Source: an uncultured Campylobacter sp.
Lineage (GTDB): Bacteria; Campylobacterota; Campylobacteria; Campylobacterales; Campylobacteraceae
Assembly (NCBI RefSeq): GCF_937973075.1
Contig: NZ_CALBWL010000015.1
Span: 1 to 32,781, forward strand
DNA: 32,781 nucleotides
Reading direction: 5' to 3'
Under the pieces are notes generated by a model, which worked only from the letters and a program-made list of their open reading frames with translations, had not been told where the DNA came from and did not search any database. Below, in pieces: positions 8,360 to 16,294 of this stretch; the stretch's first letter is position 1; every line of letters begins with the position of its first letter. The translations under genes were made by a program, and so were the position numbers.

Positions 8360-9091
8360 TTAGCTGCCGCTAAGCTCCTTTTCGATCTGCTCGCCGATAA
8401 AATCCGCGCTTTGCAAAAAGAAAAAGTGATCTCCCGCCAGCGGATAAAATTTGCTGTTTTTGACGAGCGAGTGGATCAGCTCGCCGCTTTTTAGGCTAGT
8501 GGCGCGATCGTCCTTGCCCCAAAAGATGAGTGCTTTTTGCGGGCTTAGCGCGGAAAAAATATCGCGGAAGTCCTCATTTACGACGTTTTTTAGCGTCTCA
8601 TACATCGTCTTGCTCATACCTGCGGCGTCCTTGCTCGCAAATGCGCGCCAAAGCCCCGCCAGTCCAAGTCTTTTTAAAATTTTAAAAATCGCGATTTTGG
8701 CGCGCACGGTAAAGGGCTTGGGCTCGATGATACCGGCGCTGCTTAGCAGTATGAGATTGCGCGGAGCCAGCAACGCGGCGATCTTGCCGCCGAAGCTGTG
8801 CCCCATGATCGCTGCGGGCTGCCTGCCCAAAGCCGCGATAAAGGCGCGCATAATCTCCGCATAATCCTCGCTACCAAGGGCACGCACGGGCTGCGAGCTG
8901 GCGCCGAATCCCGGCAGATCAACGCACACTAGCGCGTAACGGCGAAATTTATCCGCAAAAACCCTAGACATAAGCGCCTTGTTCGCTCCCCAACCGTGCA
9001 GCACCAAAATATATTCGGCACGCTGCAAATTTGAAATTTCGTAGCTGATTTTGTAGCTCTCGCCGCCGCAGACGAGCTCCTTACTCGCCAC
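8360..9091 (-). CDS. Alpha/beta-hydrolase fold protein
   Basis: I start this 243-residue protein at the GTG at 9089-9091 rather than at the longer 9151 frame. AAAAGGAG lies five bases upstream of the GTG, and the longer start would run deep into the preceding gene. It carries the oxyanion motif HGWG (32-35), the nucleophile elbow GHSFGG (Ser99), WGKDD (Asp195 likely acid) and GDHFFF (His222), a complete Ser-Asp-His triad. No lid or substrate-specific feature is recognisable, so the substrate is unknown. Its first 11 bases overlap the end of the Phd-like gene, which suggests translational coupling. The C. jejuni homologue lies in the same murF-ddl neighbourhood, as I recall. Confidence 0.9.
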   Translation of the reverse strand: MASKELVCGGESYKISYEISNLQRAEYILVLHGWGANKALMSRVFADKFRRYALVCVDLPGFGASSQPVRALGSEDYAEIMRAFIAALGRQPAAIMGHSFGGKIAALLAPRNLILLSSAGIIEPKPFTVRAKIAIFKILKRLGLAGLWRAFASKDAAGMSKTMYETLKNVVNEDFRDIFSALSPQKALIFWGKDDRATSLKSGELIHSLVKNSKFYPLAGDHFFFLQSADFIGEQIEKELSGS

Positions 9092-9299
9092 CGCCGCTCC
9101 TTTTGGCGTAAACGGCCTTGAGTAGCTCGACTGCTTTTTCGAGCCGCTCAAACTCGCTCATACTGATCATCACAGCTTCGAATTTGTTGTTTTTAACGAT
9201 CAGGGCTTTTTTAATCTCTTGGTTTTTGATCTTGTTTAAAACGGTGCTGAAGTTGCGCACGATCTCGGTAGCGGTGTAAATTTCGTCTTGATTTATCAT
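9081..9299 (-). CDS. Phd/YefM-like antitoxin-family protein, no toxin partner
   Basis: This is a 72-residue protein with the N-terminal Phd/YefM pattern: YTATEIVRNFSTVLNKIKNQ (residues 7-26), a short strand-turn-strand (KALIVKNNKFEAVMISMSEFERL), then a helix. Family members are DNA-binding antitoxins that repress their own operon and neutralise RelE/YoeB or Doc toxins. No such toxin is adjacent: downstream is the hydrolase, overlapping by 11 bases, and upstream is ddl. The ATG at 9299 has AAAGGTCG before it. I recall a small gene at the same place in C. jejuni, so it may be a conserved regulator rather than part of a toxin-antitoxin pair. Confidence 0.8.
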   Translation of the reverse strand: MINQDEIYTATEIVRNFSTVLNKIKNQEIKKALIVKNNKFEAVMISMSEFERLEKAVELLKAVYAKRSGGGE

Positions 9300-9316
9300 A
9301 ACTCGACCTTTTGGAG

Positions 9317-9350
9317 TAAAATTTTACGCAAAATTTAGCGTAAAATTTTA
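9317..9350. terminator. 13-bp perfect hairpin between ddl and the Phd-like gene
   Basis: Left arm TAAAATTTTACGC (9317-9329) and right arm GCGTAAAATTTTA (9338-9350) are perfect inverted repeats around the 8-base loop AAAATTTA. It begins about 10 bases after the ddl stop in the direction of transcription. The stem is AT-rich, without a clear separate U-tract. It could act as a terminator or attenuator between ddl and the downstream genes, or be an operator for the Phd-like protein. Confidence 0.55.
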
Positions 9351-9359
9351 AATGATTGG

Positions 9360-10391
9360 CTACTTATTAGCGGTGATTTTGGTGATCAGCTCATAGCTTA
9401 CAGGGATCTGCCTCATCGGCGGAAGCGACGAAGCAAGAGCTGCTAAGACCTCGGAGAAATCGTCAAATAGGTAGTTTGCGAGACTACCAGGGTTTGGATT
9501 TATCTCGTTTAGATAAATTTCACCCTCTTTTTCAAAAAAATCGCAGCGAATTAGCGCGCCATCGAATGATCCTGCGTTATAAAGCCGCGTAAAGGCATCT
9601 TTCATCTTACTCTCTAATAAAGCGCCAGGACGAGCGGGCTCGATCGCGCCACTACGCGAAAAATCCAAATATTTACGCTCGAAATTTAAATAGCCCTCTT
9701 TTTTCGGCTCTTCGATGTTTGAAAATACGATTTTGCCGTCTATTTTAGCGCCTGCGAGATTAAATTCCTTTACGTTTTCCCAGTATGGCTCTACGATCGC
9801 GCTGTCGTCCAGCTCAAAAGCCTGATCCAGCGCGTAGCTAAACTCGCTTTCGTTCTTGGCTATCGAAATTCCGATGCTAGAGCCCAAATGAGCGGGCTTA
9901 ACGATGATCGGAAAATTAAAATTAGGCAGACTAGTACGATTTACGATCTCATACGGCAAGGTTTTTACATTTGCGATTGCGGCCAGGTGCTTGGTTAAAA
10001 TTTTATTATAACTTAGAACGCTAGCTTCGATGCGAGGGCCGATGTAAGGGATGCCAAAAAACTCAAATAGCGCCGCCATTTTGCCATCCTCGCCGTCGCA
10101 GCCATGGATTAGATTGATATATGTGCCGACTTCTAGCATGCTTTTGCTAAACATTCCGCTCTCAAAAAATCCGCCTGCACCGATGCTAAGCTCTTTTGCT
10201 TTAGCATAGCCGCCCTGCTTAAAATATGCCGCGCGCATATTTTTATCCTCAATGCGGTAAAATTTACGATTTTTATCGCAAAATACAAACTCCAAGTCCC
10301 AGCCTTTTAGGGCATTTTTGACGGCAATTGCCGAGATGATACTTACTTCGTGCTCATAGCTTTGAGCTCCAAAAACTAAGCCAAATTTCAT
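9360..10391 (-). CDS. ddl: D-alanine--D-alanine ligase
   Basis: Ddl condenses two D-alanines with ATP in the cytoplasm; the dipeptide is the substrate of MurF encoded downstream. The 343-residue ATP-grasp protein shows EHEVS (13-17), HGCDGEDGK (96-104), YIGPRIEASVLSYNKILTK, the glycine-rich KPAHLGSSIGISIA and the metal/phosphate site NEINPNPGSLANYLF near the C-terminus. The tyrosine- or phenylalanine-position residues that affect vancomycin-type specificity were not assessed. ATG at 10391 with GAAGGAAAAC upstream, 23 bases after ruvA, so likely co-transcribed with the ruvA-mla genes. Confidence 0.97.
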   Translation of the reverse strand: MKFGLVFGAQSYEHEVSIISAIAVKNALKGWDLEFVFCDKNRKFYRIEDKNMRAAYFKQGGYAKAKELSIGAGGFFESGMFSKSMLEVGTYINLIHGCDGEDGKMAALFEFFGIPYIGPRIEASVLSYNKILTKHLAAIANVKTLPYEIVNRTSLPNFNFPIIVKPAHLGSSIGISIAKNESEFSYALDQAFELDDSAIVEPYWENVKEFNLAGAKIDGKIVFSNIEEPKKEGYLNFERKYLDFSRSGAIEPARPGALLESKMKDAFTRLYNAGSFDGALIRCDFFEKEGEIYLNEINPNPGSLANYLFDDFSEVLAALASSLPPMRQIPVSYELITKITANK

Positions 10392-10414
10392 TGTTTTCCT
10401 TCAAATTTTATTTT

Positions 10415-10969
10415 CTACGCTAATTTTTTTAACGCCTCTTTGACAAGATCTGACGTATTCGTGCTGCTGCATCCTGCTAAGATTTGATTGATCTTATCGC
10501 GCTTAAATCCAAGGCTTTGTAGCGCGGACGCCGCTTCATTTTTATAAGTCTCGCTAGGACCGAATTCCATTAGCTTCGCATCGCCTAGTTCGGCAATGAT
10601 CCGTCTAGCAGTCTTTGGGCCGATGCCCGGAACTGAAGTTAGCGTCGCAGCATCCCCCGTAGCTACGCAACGCGCGAAATCCTGCGGAGCGAGGGTCGAA
10701 CAAACCGCCATCGCCGTGCTTGCACCTACACCACTAAGCTTGATTAGAGTTTCAAACATCCTTTTTTCACTCTCGTCTAAAAACCCATACAGCGAATCGG
10801 CATCCTCGCGCAGAATTTGAACGCACGCAAGCTCGGTCAGCCTGCCCTGCGTGAGCTTCGCGGAGGTATTTAATGACAATGAAAGGGCGTAGCTCACGCC
10901 GCTAGCGCATTTAATGACGCAAGCAGTGGGCTCCTTGCGCGTTATAATCCCTTCGATCGCCGCTATCAT
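10415..10969 (-). CDS. ruvA: Holliday junction branch-migration protein RuvA
   Basis: RuvA binds four-way junctions as a tetramer and loads RuvB. The 184-residue product has the N-terminal OB fold (MIAAIEGIITRKEPTACVI), two helix-hairpin-helix motifs (LSGVGAST at 78-85 and VPGIGPKTA at 113-121, the latter followed by RRIIAELGD) and the C-terminal helical domain (ALQSLGFKRDKINQIL) that contacts RuvB. The start ATG overlaps the stop of the upstream lipoprotein gene as ATGA (10966-10969), a sign of translational coupling with the Mla-type operon. ruvB and ruvC are not in the window. Confidence 0.97.
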   Translation of the reverse strand: MIAAIEGIITRKEPTACVIKCASGVSYALSLSLNTSAKLTQGRLTELACVQILREDADSLYGFLDESEKRMFETLIKLSGVGASTAMAVCSTLAPQDFARCVATGDAATLTSVPGIGPKTARRIIAELGDAKLMEFGPSETYKNEAASALQSLGFKRDKINQILAGCSSTNTSDLVKEALKKLA

Positions 10970-11529
10970 CTAAGAGCCTTTAAAATTTCATTTATACTCT
11001 CATTAAGCGCTAAATTTAGAGCATTATAAATGCTTTGCGAGCTAGGATCAGGCACGAAAACGCGCTTAGTGACGATGCCTGATTTTATGCTTTCTAAAGA
11101 ATTTAAAATTTCATATCCCATCGTGACGGTTGCCTGATCGTTATTAATCTGAAGCGCTACGATACTGGTTTTTAGGCGCAAATCCCGCTCTTTTGGCACG
11201 AAGATCGGATTTAGCGAGCAGGTGGAAAATGCCGCATCAAGTAGCGCCTTATATACCATTTCGCTAGGCATAGTGATAAATTTGGCGTCGCTTGCGAACC
11301 GCGTTCGGTTTCTAAAATCCACTATTAAAATATCCCGCCTATCGACGAGATCTGTCGCCGTAATGGTGTCGATAAAGATATTTTTGCGCACGCCGCTAGG
11401 ATTTACGCAGCGCTTTTGATCATAACGCAGCTCGTAGTAGGTGTATGGCTTAGCCTGCTTGGCTAAGCAGCCGCCTAAAAATATCGCCGCCAGCGTCGCA
11501 GCAAGCGTAAACTTTATAAAATTTTTCAT
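10966..11529 (-). CDS. ABC-transport auxiliary lipoprotein of the Mla/iam-type system
   Basis: This 187-residue protein has a signal peptide with lipobox LGGC (lipidated Cys21). The rest resembles the ABC-type transport auxiliary lipoprotein family (PqiC-like): YYELRYD near the start, then FIDTITATDLVDRRDILIVD and repeated strands, ending in an ALNEDINEIL-like helix (actual ALNLALNESINEILKAL). Such proteins work at the outer membrane with MCE-domain proteins. It follows mlaD by two bases with AAGGAA inside the mlaD end, and overlaps ruvA by four bases. In C. jejuni the iamA/iamB locus has, as I recall, a similar MCE protein and lipoprotein. Confidence 0.82.
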   Translation of the reverse strand: MKNFIKFTLAATLAAIFLGGCLAKQAKPYTYYELRYDQKRCVNPSGVRKNIFIDTITATDLVDRRDILIVDFRNRTRFASDAKFITMPSEMVYKALLDAAFSTCSLNPIFVPKERDLRLKTSIVALQINNDQATVTMGYEILNSLESIKSGIVTKRVFVPDPSSQSIYNALNLALNESINEILKALR

Positions 11530-11531
11530 CT

Positions 11532-12461
11532 TTATTCCTTTTTATCGTCGCGATCCGCGCTTTTAGAAGTGTCTTTAAAAAAGAAATCATAAGGATTGTC
11601 CTCTAGCCTAAACATCGCGCCTTGGAATTCTCTAAGCGATTTTTTTAGCTCGCCAAGAGTGTTTTTTGCCTCCTCAAGCGTAGGATCCAAGATCGCTTTT
11701 AGATTGTACTCGCCGCGATCGATACGCTTAGTGATGATACCTGCGGTTTTATCCAGCGAATTCGATAGATTGGCAGCACTCACGGCAAAAGCGTTTAGAT
11801 TATCTAGCAGCGCGTCTAGCTCCTTCTCGCGCTCGTTTAAATTCGCTATGAGAGTATTTACGTTAGCAAGCAGCGCATCTAGGCTTTGGAATTTTTTCTC
11901 ATCACTTAGCTCAGCGCTAAATTTATCCATCGAAGATAGAATTCTATCCACTTTATCGGTATTTTGCTTAGACAACAGCCCATTAATCTTAAAGATCATC
12001 TCACTCACGCTATCGGTGATGACTTCAGCTTTAGAGCCGATTTTATCAAGAAGCGTTTTATCCAGCGCAATTATCGGCTTTTTATCATTCGGCGGGAAAA
12101 GCTTGCCGCTTCCTTTCGTGATATTTATAAACGCGATTCCGCTGATGCCTTGAGATTCTACCTTAGCGACGCTATCTTGCGAGATCGGTAGCTTGCTTTT
12201 TACCGAAATTTCAATCTCAATAATCGCATTTTCGATATCGGCAAAGTCGATGCTTTTGATTATGCCCGCATTTACGCCGATAAATTTAACTTCGGAATTC
12301 TCCTTAATGCCTACTGGAAGCTCTTTTGTGTGGATATAGTAGGAGCGGTAGCTCTCGCTGCGATCAGTCTTTGTAAGCATCCACCACATAAATGCCGTAA
12401 GAGCCGCGACGCAAATCATAACAAATGCGCCTACTATCGTGTATGAAGTTCTATTTTCCAA
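11532..12461 (-). CDS. mlaD: MlaD/MCE-domain substrate-binding protein
   Basis: The 309-residue protein has one N-terminal membrane helix (about residues 8-27) and a single MCE domain (about 38-120, with GIKENSEVKFIGVNAGIIKSI and VAKVESQGISGIAFINITKG). A long helical region follows, predicted to be coiled (DALLANVNTLIANLNEREKELDALLDNLNAF). MCE proteins form hexameric rings in the periplasm and carry phospholipid between the membranes with MlaE and MlaF. The C-terminal helices are longer than in E. coli MlaD (183 residues). Start is a TTG at 12461 with AGGAGAAAAGA upstream. It lies 484 bp from mlaF, an unusual break for this operon. Confidence 0.92.
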   Translation of the reverse strand: MENRTSYTIVGAFVMICVAALTAFMWWMLTKTDRSESYRSYYIHTKELPVGIKENSEVKFIGVNAGIIKSIDFADIENAIIEIEISVKSKLPISQDSVAKVESQGISGIAFINITKGSGKLFPPNDKKPIIALDKTLLDKIGSKAEVITDSVSEMIFKINGLLSKQNTDKVDRILSSMDKFSAELSDEKKFQSLDALLANVNTLIANLNEREKELDALLDNLNAFAVSAANLSNSLDKTAGIITKRIDRGEYNLKAILDPTLEEAKNTLGELKKSLREFQGAMFRLEDNPYDFFFKDTSKSADRDDKKE

Positions 12462-12945
12462 TCTTTTCTCCTAATTTCAGAGCGTAAAATTTAAGCCCTG
12501 CGATATGCTTTAAAATAGCCATTTGGGCTTAAATTTTAAAACTTAGCACTTTCTCAAATAGTCGCAAAATTTGCAGAATCATCTGAGTTTAAATTGTAAA
12601 GCTTAGCGTGCATTTTGAAATTTCAAAATATCGCCGCGCCGTATTTTAGCGTAAAATTTTACCGCCCCGATTTAATTTAGCGCCATTTGCTTGTTAAAAT
12701 TTTAAAATTTAATGCGCTATCCCGCACATGCGCCCTTAAATACGACCCGCCTGAATTTTAAAATTTCGATTGAGCCGCTACGGCCTAAATTTTAAAAATT
12801 TAAGCCCTGCGGAGCCCGGAATTCCTAGCTAGGTTTGAAATTTAAAATTTTCCCGCCGCTATTTTAAAATTTCAGCTTGCACCTATCTAATTTTATCCGA
12901 TTTTACCCATCGCGACATGTATTTCGGCTCGGTAAATTTCAAAAC
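12462..12945. repeat. 484-bp AT-palindrome-rich spacer splitting the mla genes
   Basis: No ORF of note on either strand. The gap contains AATTTTAAAATT palindromes at 12698-12709 and 12754-12765 and near-copies around 12530, 12790, 12845 and 12860. A short word TTAAGCCCTGCG recurs at about 12491 and 12807. It may hold a promoter for mlaD-lipoprotein-ruvA-ddl, but I cannot identify a definite -10 box. Confidence 0.6.
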
Positions 12946-13716
12946 TCAATCCCTTTGCCGCATCTTAAATAGCTCTTCAAGCGGGTTGTTCTTTAGGCTT
13001 GAAATTTCCTCGATGCTTCCTTCAAAGGCAATTTTTTGATTATCCACGATCAAAAATCGATCCAAAATGTCAAAGATACTGTCCACGTCGTGAGTCACCA
13101 TCACGACCGTGACGCCGAGGCTGTCTCTAAGCTCGCAAACAAGCCTATCAAGGGATCTGGCGCTGAGCGGATCAAGCCCCGAGTTTGGCTCGTCCAAAAA
13201 TAAAATTTCAGGGCTAAGTGCTAGCGCGCGAGCCAGCGCCACGCGCTTTTTCATACCGCCGCTAAGCTCGTTTGGGCTAAGCGCAGCAGCCTCCTTCTTA
13301 AGCCCCACCTTTTGGATCCAAAACATCGATAGCTCATCTATCTCGCGCTCGCTAAATTTAGAGTATTCGCGCAGCAGCACGCCTACGTTTTCGAGCACGC
13401 TCATCGAGCTGTAAAGCGCACCGAACTGAAACATCACGCCGCATTTTAGGCGGATCTCGTTTTGTTCCGCCTCGCTCGCGCGCCAAATATCGCGCCCGAA
13501 AATTTTAATCTCGCCGCTTTGCGGGCGCTTTAAAAATATGAGCGTTTTCATTAACGTCGTTTTGCCGCTGCCGCTGCCGCCTAGGAAGCCGTAAATTTCG
13601 CCCTTTTTGACGCCAAAGCTCACGCTATCGTGCATAATGCGCGATCCGTACGCGGTAGTAACGTCGCGCGCGACTATAATTTTAGCGCTTTCGCTGGATT
13701 GTACTTGCTCGCTCAT
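12946..13716 (-). CDS. mlaF: MlaF-type ABC transporter ATPase
   Basis: I choose the ATG at 13716 (256 residues, MSEQVQSSES...), which overlaps the mlaE stop as ATGA; a longer frame from 13770 would run back into mlaE. The protein has Walker A GGSGSGKTT (46-54), the Q-loop region MFQFGALYSSMSV, signature LSGGMKKRVALARAL (151-165), Walker B ILFLDEPNSGLDP (171-183) and the H-loop VTHD. It powers phospholipid movement through MlaE at the inner membrane. In C. jejuni the equivalent is iamA, named as an invasion-associated marker. The spacing to mlaE shows coupling, but mlaD is separated by the 484-bp spacer. Confidence 0.95.
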   Translation of the reverse strand: MSEQVQSSESAKIIVARDVTTAYGSRIMHDSVSFGVKKGEIYGFLGGSGSGKTTLMKTLIFLKRPQSGEIKIFGRDIWRASEAEQNEIRLKCGVMFQFGALYSSMSVLENVGVLLREYSKFSEREIDELSMFWIQKVGLKKEAAALSPNELSGGMKKRVALARALALSPEILFLDEPNSGLDPLSARSLDRLVCELRDSLGVTVVMVTHDVDSIFDILDRFLIVDNQKIAFEGSIEEISSLKNNPLEELFKMRQRD

Positions 13717-14816
13717 AGCCCGATTTCCGAAAACAAAACCGCAAATACCGCGTCGATCGCGATAACCCAAAATATCGCATTTACGACGCTAATGGTGGTG
13801 TATTCGCCGATGCTTTGGGTATTTCCTTTGACCTCAAAACCCCGCATGCAGCCGATGATAGCAATGAATGCCCCGAAAAACGGCGCTTTAATCACACCTA
13901 CTAAAAAATGCCTAAGCTCTACAGAAGCCTTAAATCTATCCAAATAATCGCTAAAGGCTATGTCTAAATACGCGTCACACACTATCATCTGAGCAAAAAT
14001 ACTTACCGAATCTGCGATAAAAATGACTAGCGGCATGATTAGTACCATCGCGATAATGCGCGGCATCGCAAGAAAATAAAACGGATCAAAGCCCATCGTC
14101 CTCATCGCATCGATCTCTTCGGTGATCTTCATCACACCGATCTGCGCCGTAAAGCTCGAAGCCGAGCGACCCGCGATAACGATGGCGGCGATTAGAGGCG
14201 CTACCTCACGGAGCGTCAAAGCACCCATTATGTCGATGATATAGATGCTGGCGCCAAATTTAGAAAGCATATCCGAGCCGATGTAAGCAAGCACGATACC
14301 AATTAAAAATGCCGTCAATGAGACGATGAAAAGCGCGTCTATACCGCTATCTTTGATGAAATTTACGGTTTCTTTGAAGCGGAATTTCATCGGATGAATT
14401 ATAAAAGCCGCGAGTTTGGAAAAAAACTCGCCCAAAAAGCCAGCAAGGCTTAGCAAGCCTAAAATTCCAAGATGACAATAAAGTCCGATCTGCGCTAAAA
14501 AATTTAGCCTACGAGACTCGGGCACGTAGCTAAAATCGATCGTTTTATCATCCATAAAGCTTAGAATTTTGGCGGCTTTGCAGCTATCCTCCACAAGACT
14601 AACCCGCTTGCCGGCAAGGGCGTTTTTGATCATCAGCGCCATGAAATAGTCTAAATTTGAAATTTCGCTTAAGCTTAGCTCCAGCTCGTTTAGATTTTTT
14701 ACCGCTTTTTTTAGTGCAAGCAGCTGAGCGCGCGAGCTTTTGTAGTTCCACTGCCCGCGTAGCGATAAGGTGTTTTTCCCGCCCGAGCTTTCGAGCGAAA
14801 AGGCTAAATTCCGCAA
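13713..14816 (-). CDS. mlaE: MlaE-type permease with N-terminal STAS-like domain
   Basis: This 367-residue inner-membrane permease of the Mla system begins with a hydrophilic STAS-like domain (about residues 1-105, including LSEISNLDYFMALMIKNAL), absent in E. coli MlaE (260). The conserved MlaE core follows, with a coupling region ITEEIDAMRTMGFDPFYFL and VAPLIAAIVIAGRSASSFTAQIG. The STAS-like part resembles MlaB, which is a separate subunit in E. coli, so this protein may combine both. The start is a TTG at 14816 with GGAGAG seven bases upstream. It is the first gene of the minus-strand block and diverges from murJ. Confidence 0.92.
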   Translation of the reverse strand: MRNLAFSLESSGGKNTLSLRGQWNYKSSRAQLLALKKAVKNLNELELSLSEISNLDYFMALMIKNALAGKRVSLVEDSCKAAKILSFMDDKTIDFSYVPESRRLNFLAQIGLYCHLGILGLLSLAGFLGEFFSKLAAFIIHPMKFRFKETVNFIKDSGIDALFIVSLTAFLIGIVLAYIGSDMLSKFGASIYIIDIMGALTLREVAPLIAAIVIAGRSASSFTAQIGVMKITEEIDAMRTMGFDPFYFLAMPRIIAMVLIMPLVIFIADSVSIFAQMIVCDAYLDIAFSDYLDRFKASVELRHFLVGVIKAPFFGAFIAIIGCMRGFEVKGNTQSIGEYTTISVVNAIFWVIAIDAVFAVLFSEIGL

Positions 14817-14840
14817 AAATTTCTCTCCAAAATCAAAAAA

Positions 14841-14861
14841 TAGGGGAAATTATAATATAAT
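14841..14861. promoter_or_regulatory. Divergent -10 boxes for mlaE and murJ
   Basis: The 80-bp gap between mlaE and murJ holds overlapping TATAAT boxes. On the plus strand they are at 14851-14856 and 14856-14861, about 40 bases before the murJ ATG; on the minus strand at 14849-14854, about 33 bases before the mlaE TTG. No clear -35 box is seen, which is usual for Campylobacter sigma-70 promoters. The two polymerases would compete for the same bases. Confidence 0.55.
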
Positions 14862-14896
14862 CAACCTTGGCATTTTATAAAATTTAATGGAGATTT

Positions 14897-16294
14897 ATGC
14901 TCAGAGGCTTTTTTACAAATAGCGCAGGCACGCTGGTTTCGCGAGTTTTAGGTTTCGTGCGCGACCTGCTTACCGCATCGGTTTTGGGCGCGGGGATTTA
15001 CAGCGATCTGTTTTTCGTAGCGTTTAAACTGCCCAATCTTTTCCGTAGACTATTCGGCGAGGGAGCCTTTACGCAGGCTTTTTTGCCTAGCTTTACCGCC
15101 GCGCGCAAAAAAGGAATTTTTGCCGCAGCAGTGCTAATAAAATTTAGCGTTTTCATCGCGCTTTTAACGGCGCTCGTGCTGCTTGCCGCACCCGTTTTTA
15201 CTAAAGTTTTAGCATACGGATTTAGCGCCGAGCAGATCGATCTTGCGGTGCCATACGTGCGGATAAATTTTTTCTACCTTACGTTTATCTTCGTCGTTAC
15301 GCTCTTTGCTTCGCTGCTTCAGTACCGAGACCATTTCGCTACGACGGCGTTTTCGACCGCACTTCTAAATTTAGCGATGATCGCGGCGCTTCTGCTAGCT
15401 CGCGGTAAGGACGGCGCTACGGCGGTGCTCTATCTTAGCTTCGGCGTCGTAGCGGGCGGGCTTTTACAGCTTGCGGTGCACGTTTATGCGCTGAAATTTA
15501 CCGGCATGCTACGCGTCTTAACAGGCGGCTTTGCGCGGCTTGCGCGAGGCGATAAACCGCAGACGCAGGGCTTTTATAAAAATTTTTTCGCGGGCGTGCT
15601 CGGTGCTTCGGCGCTTCAGCTAAGCTCGTTTATAGATACCTTTTTTGCGAGCTTCCTTGCTAGCGGCAGCATAAGCTATCTCTACTACGCCAACCGCATA
15701 TTTCAGCTGCCGCTCGCGCTTTTTGCGATCGCGCTTAGCACGGCGATCTTTCCGCGCATGAGCAAATTCGTAAAAGCTCACGACGACGCGCAGGCTCTGG
15801 CGCTCGTGGAGCGCGGGTTTTACTTCCTTTTGGCGCTGCTCGGGCTCTCTGCGATAGGCGGCGTGATGCTGCGAAACGAGATCACGCAGCTGCTATTTGA
15901 GCGCGGAGAATTTACCCGCCAAAATTCTATCGAATGCGCCGCAGTTCTCGGCGCGTATATGGTGGGGCTCGTGCCGTTCGGGCTGTCTAGGATTTTTTCG
16001 CACTGGCTGTATGCGAATATGAAGCAGAAGCTAAGCGCGAAAATTTCGATCTGGTGCGTCTTTATAAACGTCGCTTTGTGCGCGCTGTTTTTTAAACCCT
16101 TCGGAGCCGTGGGACTTGCGTTTGCAAGCACGATAACGGGAGCGTTTCTGCTGGGCTTTAATCTCTATTTTTTTGGATTTAATAACTTTTTGGCTATAAT
16201 CCGCGCAAAAAAAATTATTGCGATCGCGGCGCTTTGTGCAGGCGAGGCGGCGATTTTATACATTTTAAAAGGCTTGTATTATGGTAATTTATGA
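14897..16294 (+). CDS. murJ: MurJ (MviN) lipid II flippase
   Basis: MurJ flips lipid II to the periplasmic side of the inner membrane. The 465-residue protein is highly hydrophobic with about 13-14 membrane segments. Family signatures are at the N-terminus: SAGTLVSRVLGFVRDLLTA and FFVAFKLPNLFRRLFGEGAFTQAFLPSF, which includes the arginines lining the central cavity in MurJ structures. The total length is slightly below the E. coli protein (511). ATG at 14897 with GGAG seven bases ahead. Its end overlaps the cysS start by 14 bases. The neighbours murF and ddl on the other side serve the same pathway. Confidence 0.95.
   Translation: MLRGFFTNSAGTLVSRVLGFVRDLLTASVLGAGIYSDLFFVAFKLPNLFRRLFGEGAFTQAFLPSFTAARKKGIFAAAVLIKFSVFIALLTALVLLAAPVFTKVLAYGFSAEQIDLAVPYVRINFFYLTFIFVVTLFASLLQYRDHFATTAFSTALLNLAMIAALLLARGKDGATAVLYLSFGVVAGGLLQLAVHVYALKFTGMLRVLTGGFARLARGDKPQTQGFYKNFFAGVLGASALQLSSFIDTFFASFLASGSISYLYYANRIFQLPLALFAIALSTAIFPRMSKFVKAHDDAQALALVERGFYFLLALLGLSAIGGVMLRNEITQLLFERGEFTRQNSIECAAVLGAYMVGLVPFGLSRIFSHWLYANMKQKLSAKISIWCVFINVALCALFFKPFGAVGLAFASTITGAFLLGFNLYFFGFNNFLAIIRAKKIIAIAALCAGEAAILYILKGLYYGNL

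Noticed and set aside
9092..9151. Longer hydrolase start at 9151
   Set aside because: The extra residues (MSGSKKQSSYSRPF...) are out-of-frame Phd-gene sequence, and a strong AAAAGGAG precedes the GTG at 9091.
13717..13770. Longer MlaF start at 13770
   Set aside because: It would overlap mlaE by 58 bases; the ATG at 13716 makes an ATGA overlap and begins just before the ABC domain.
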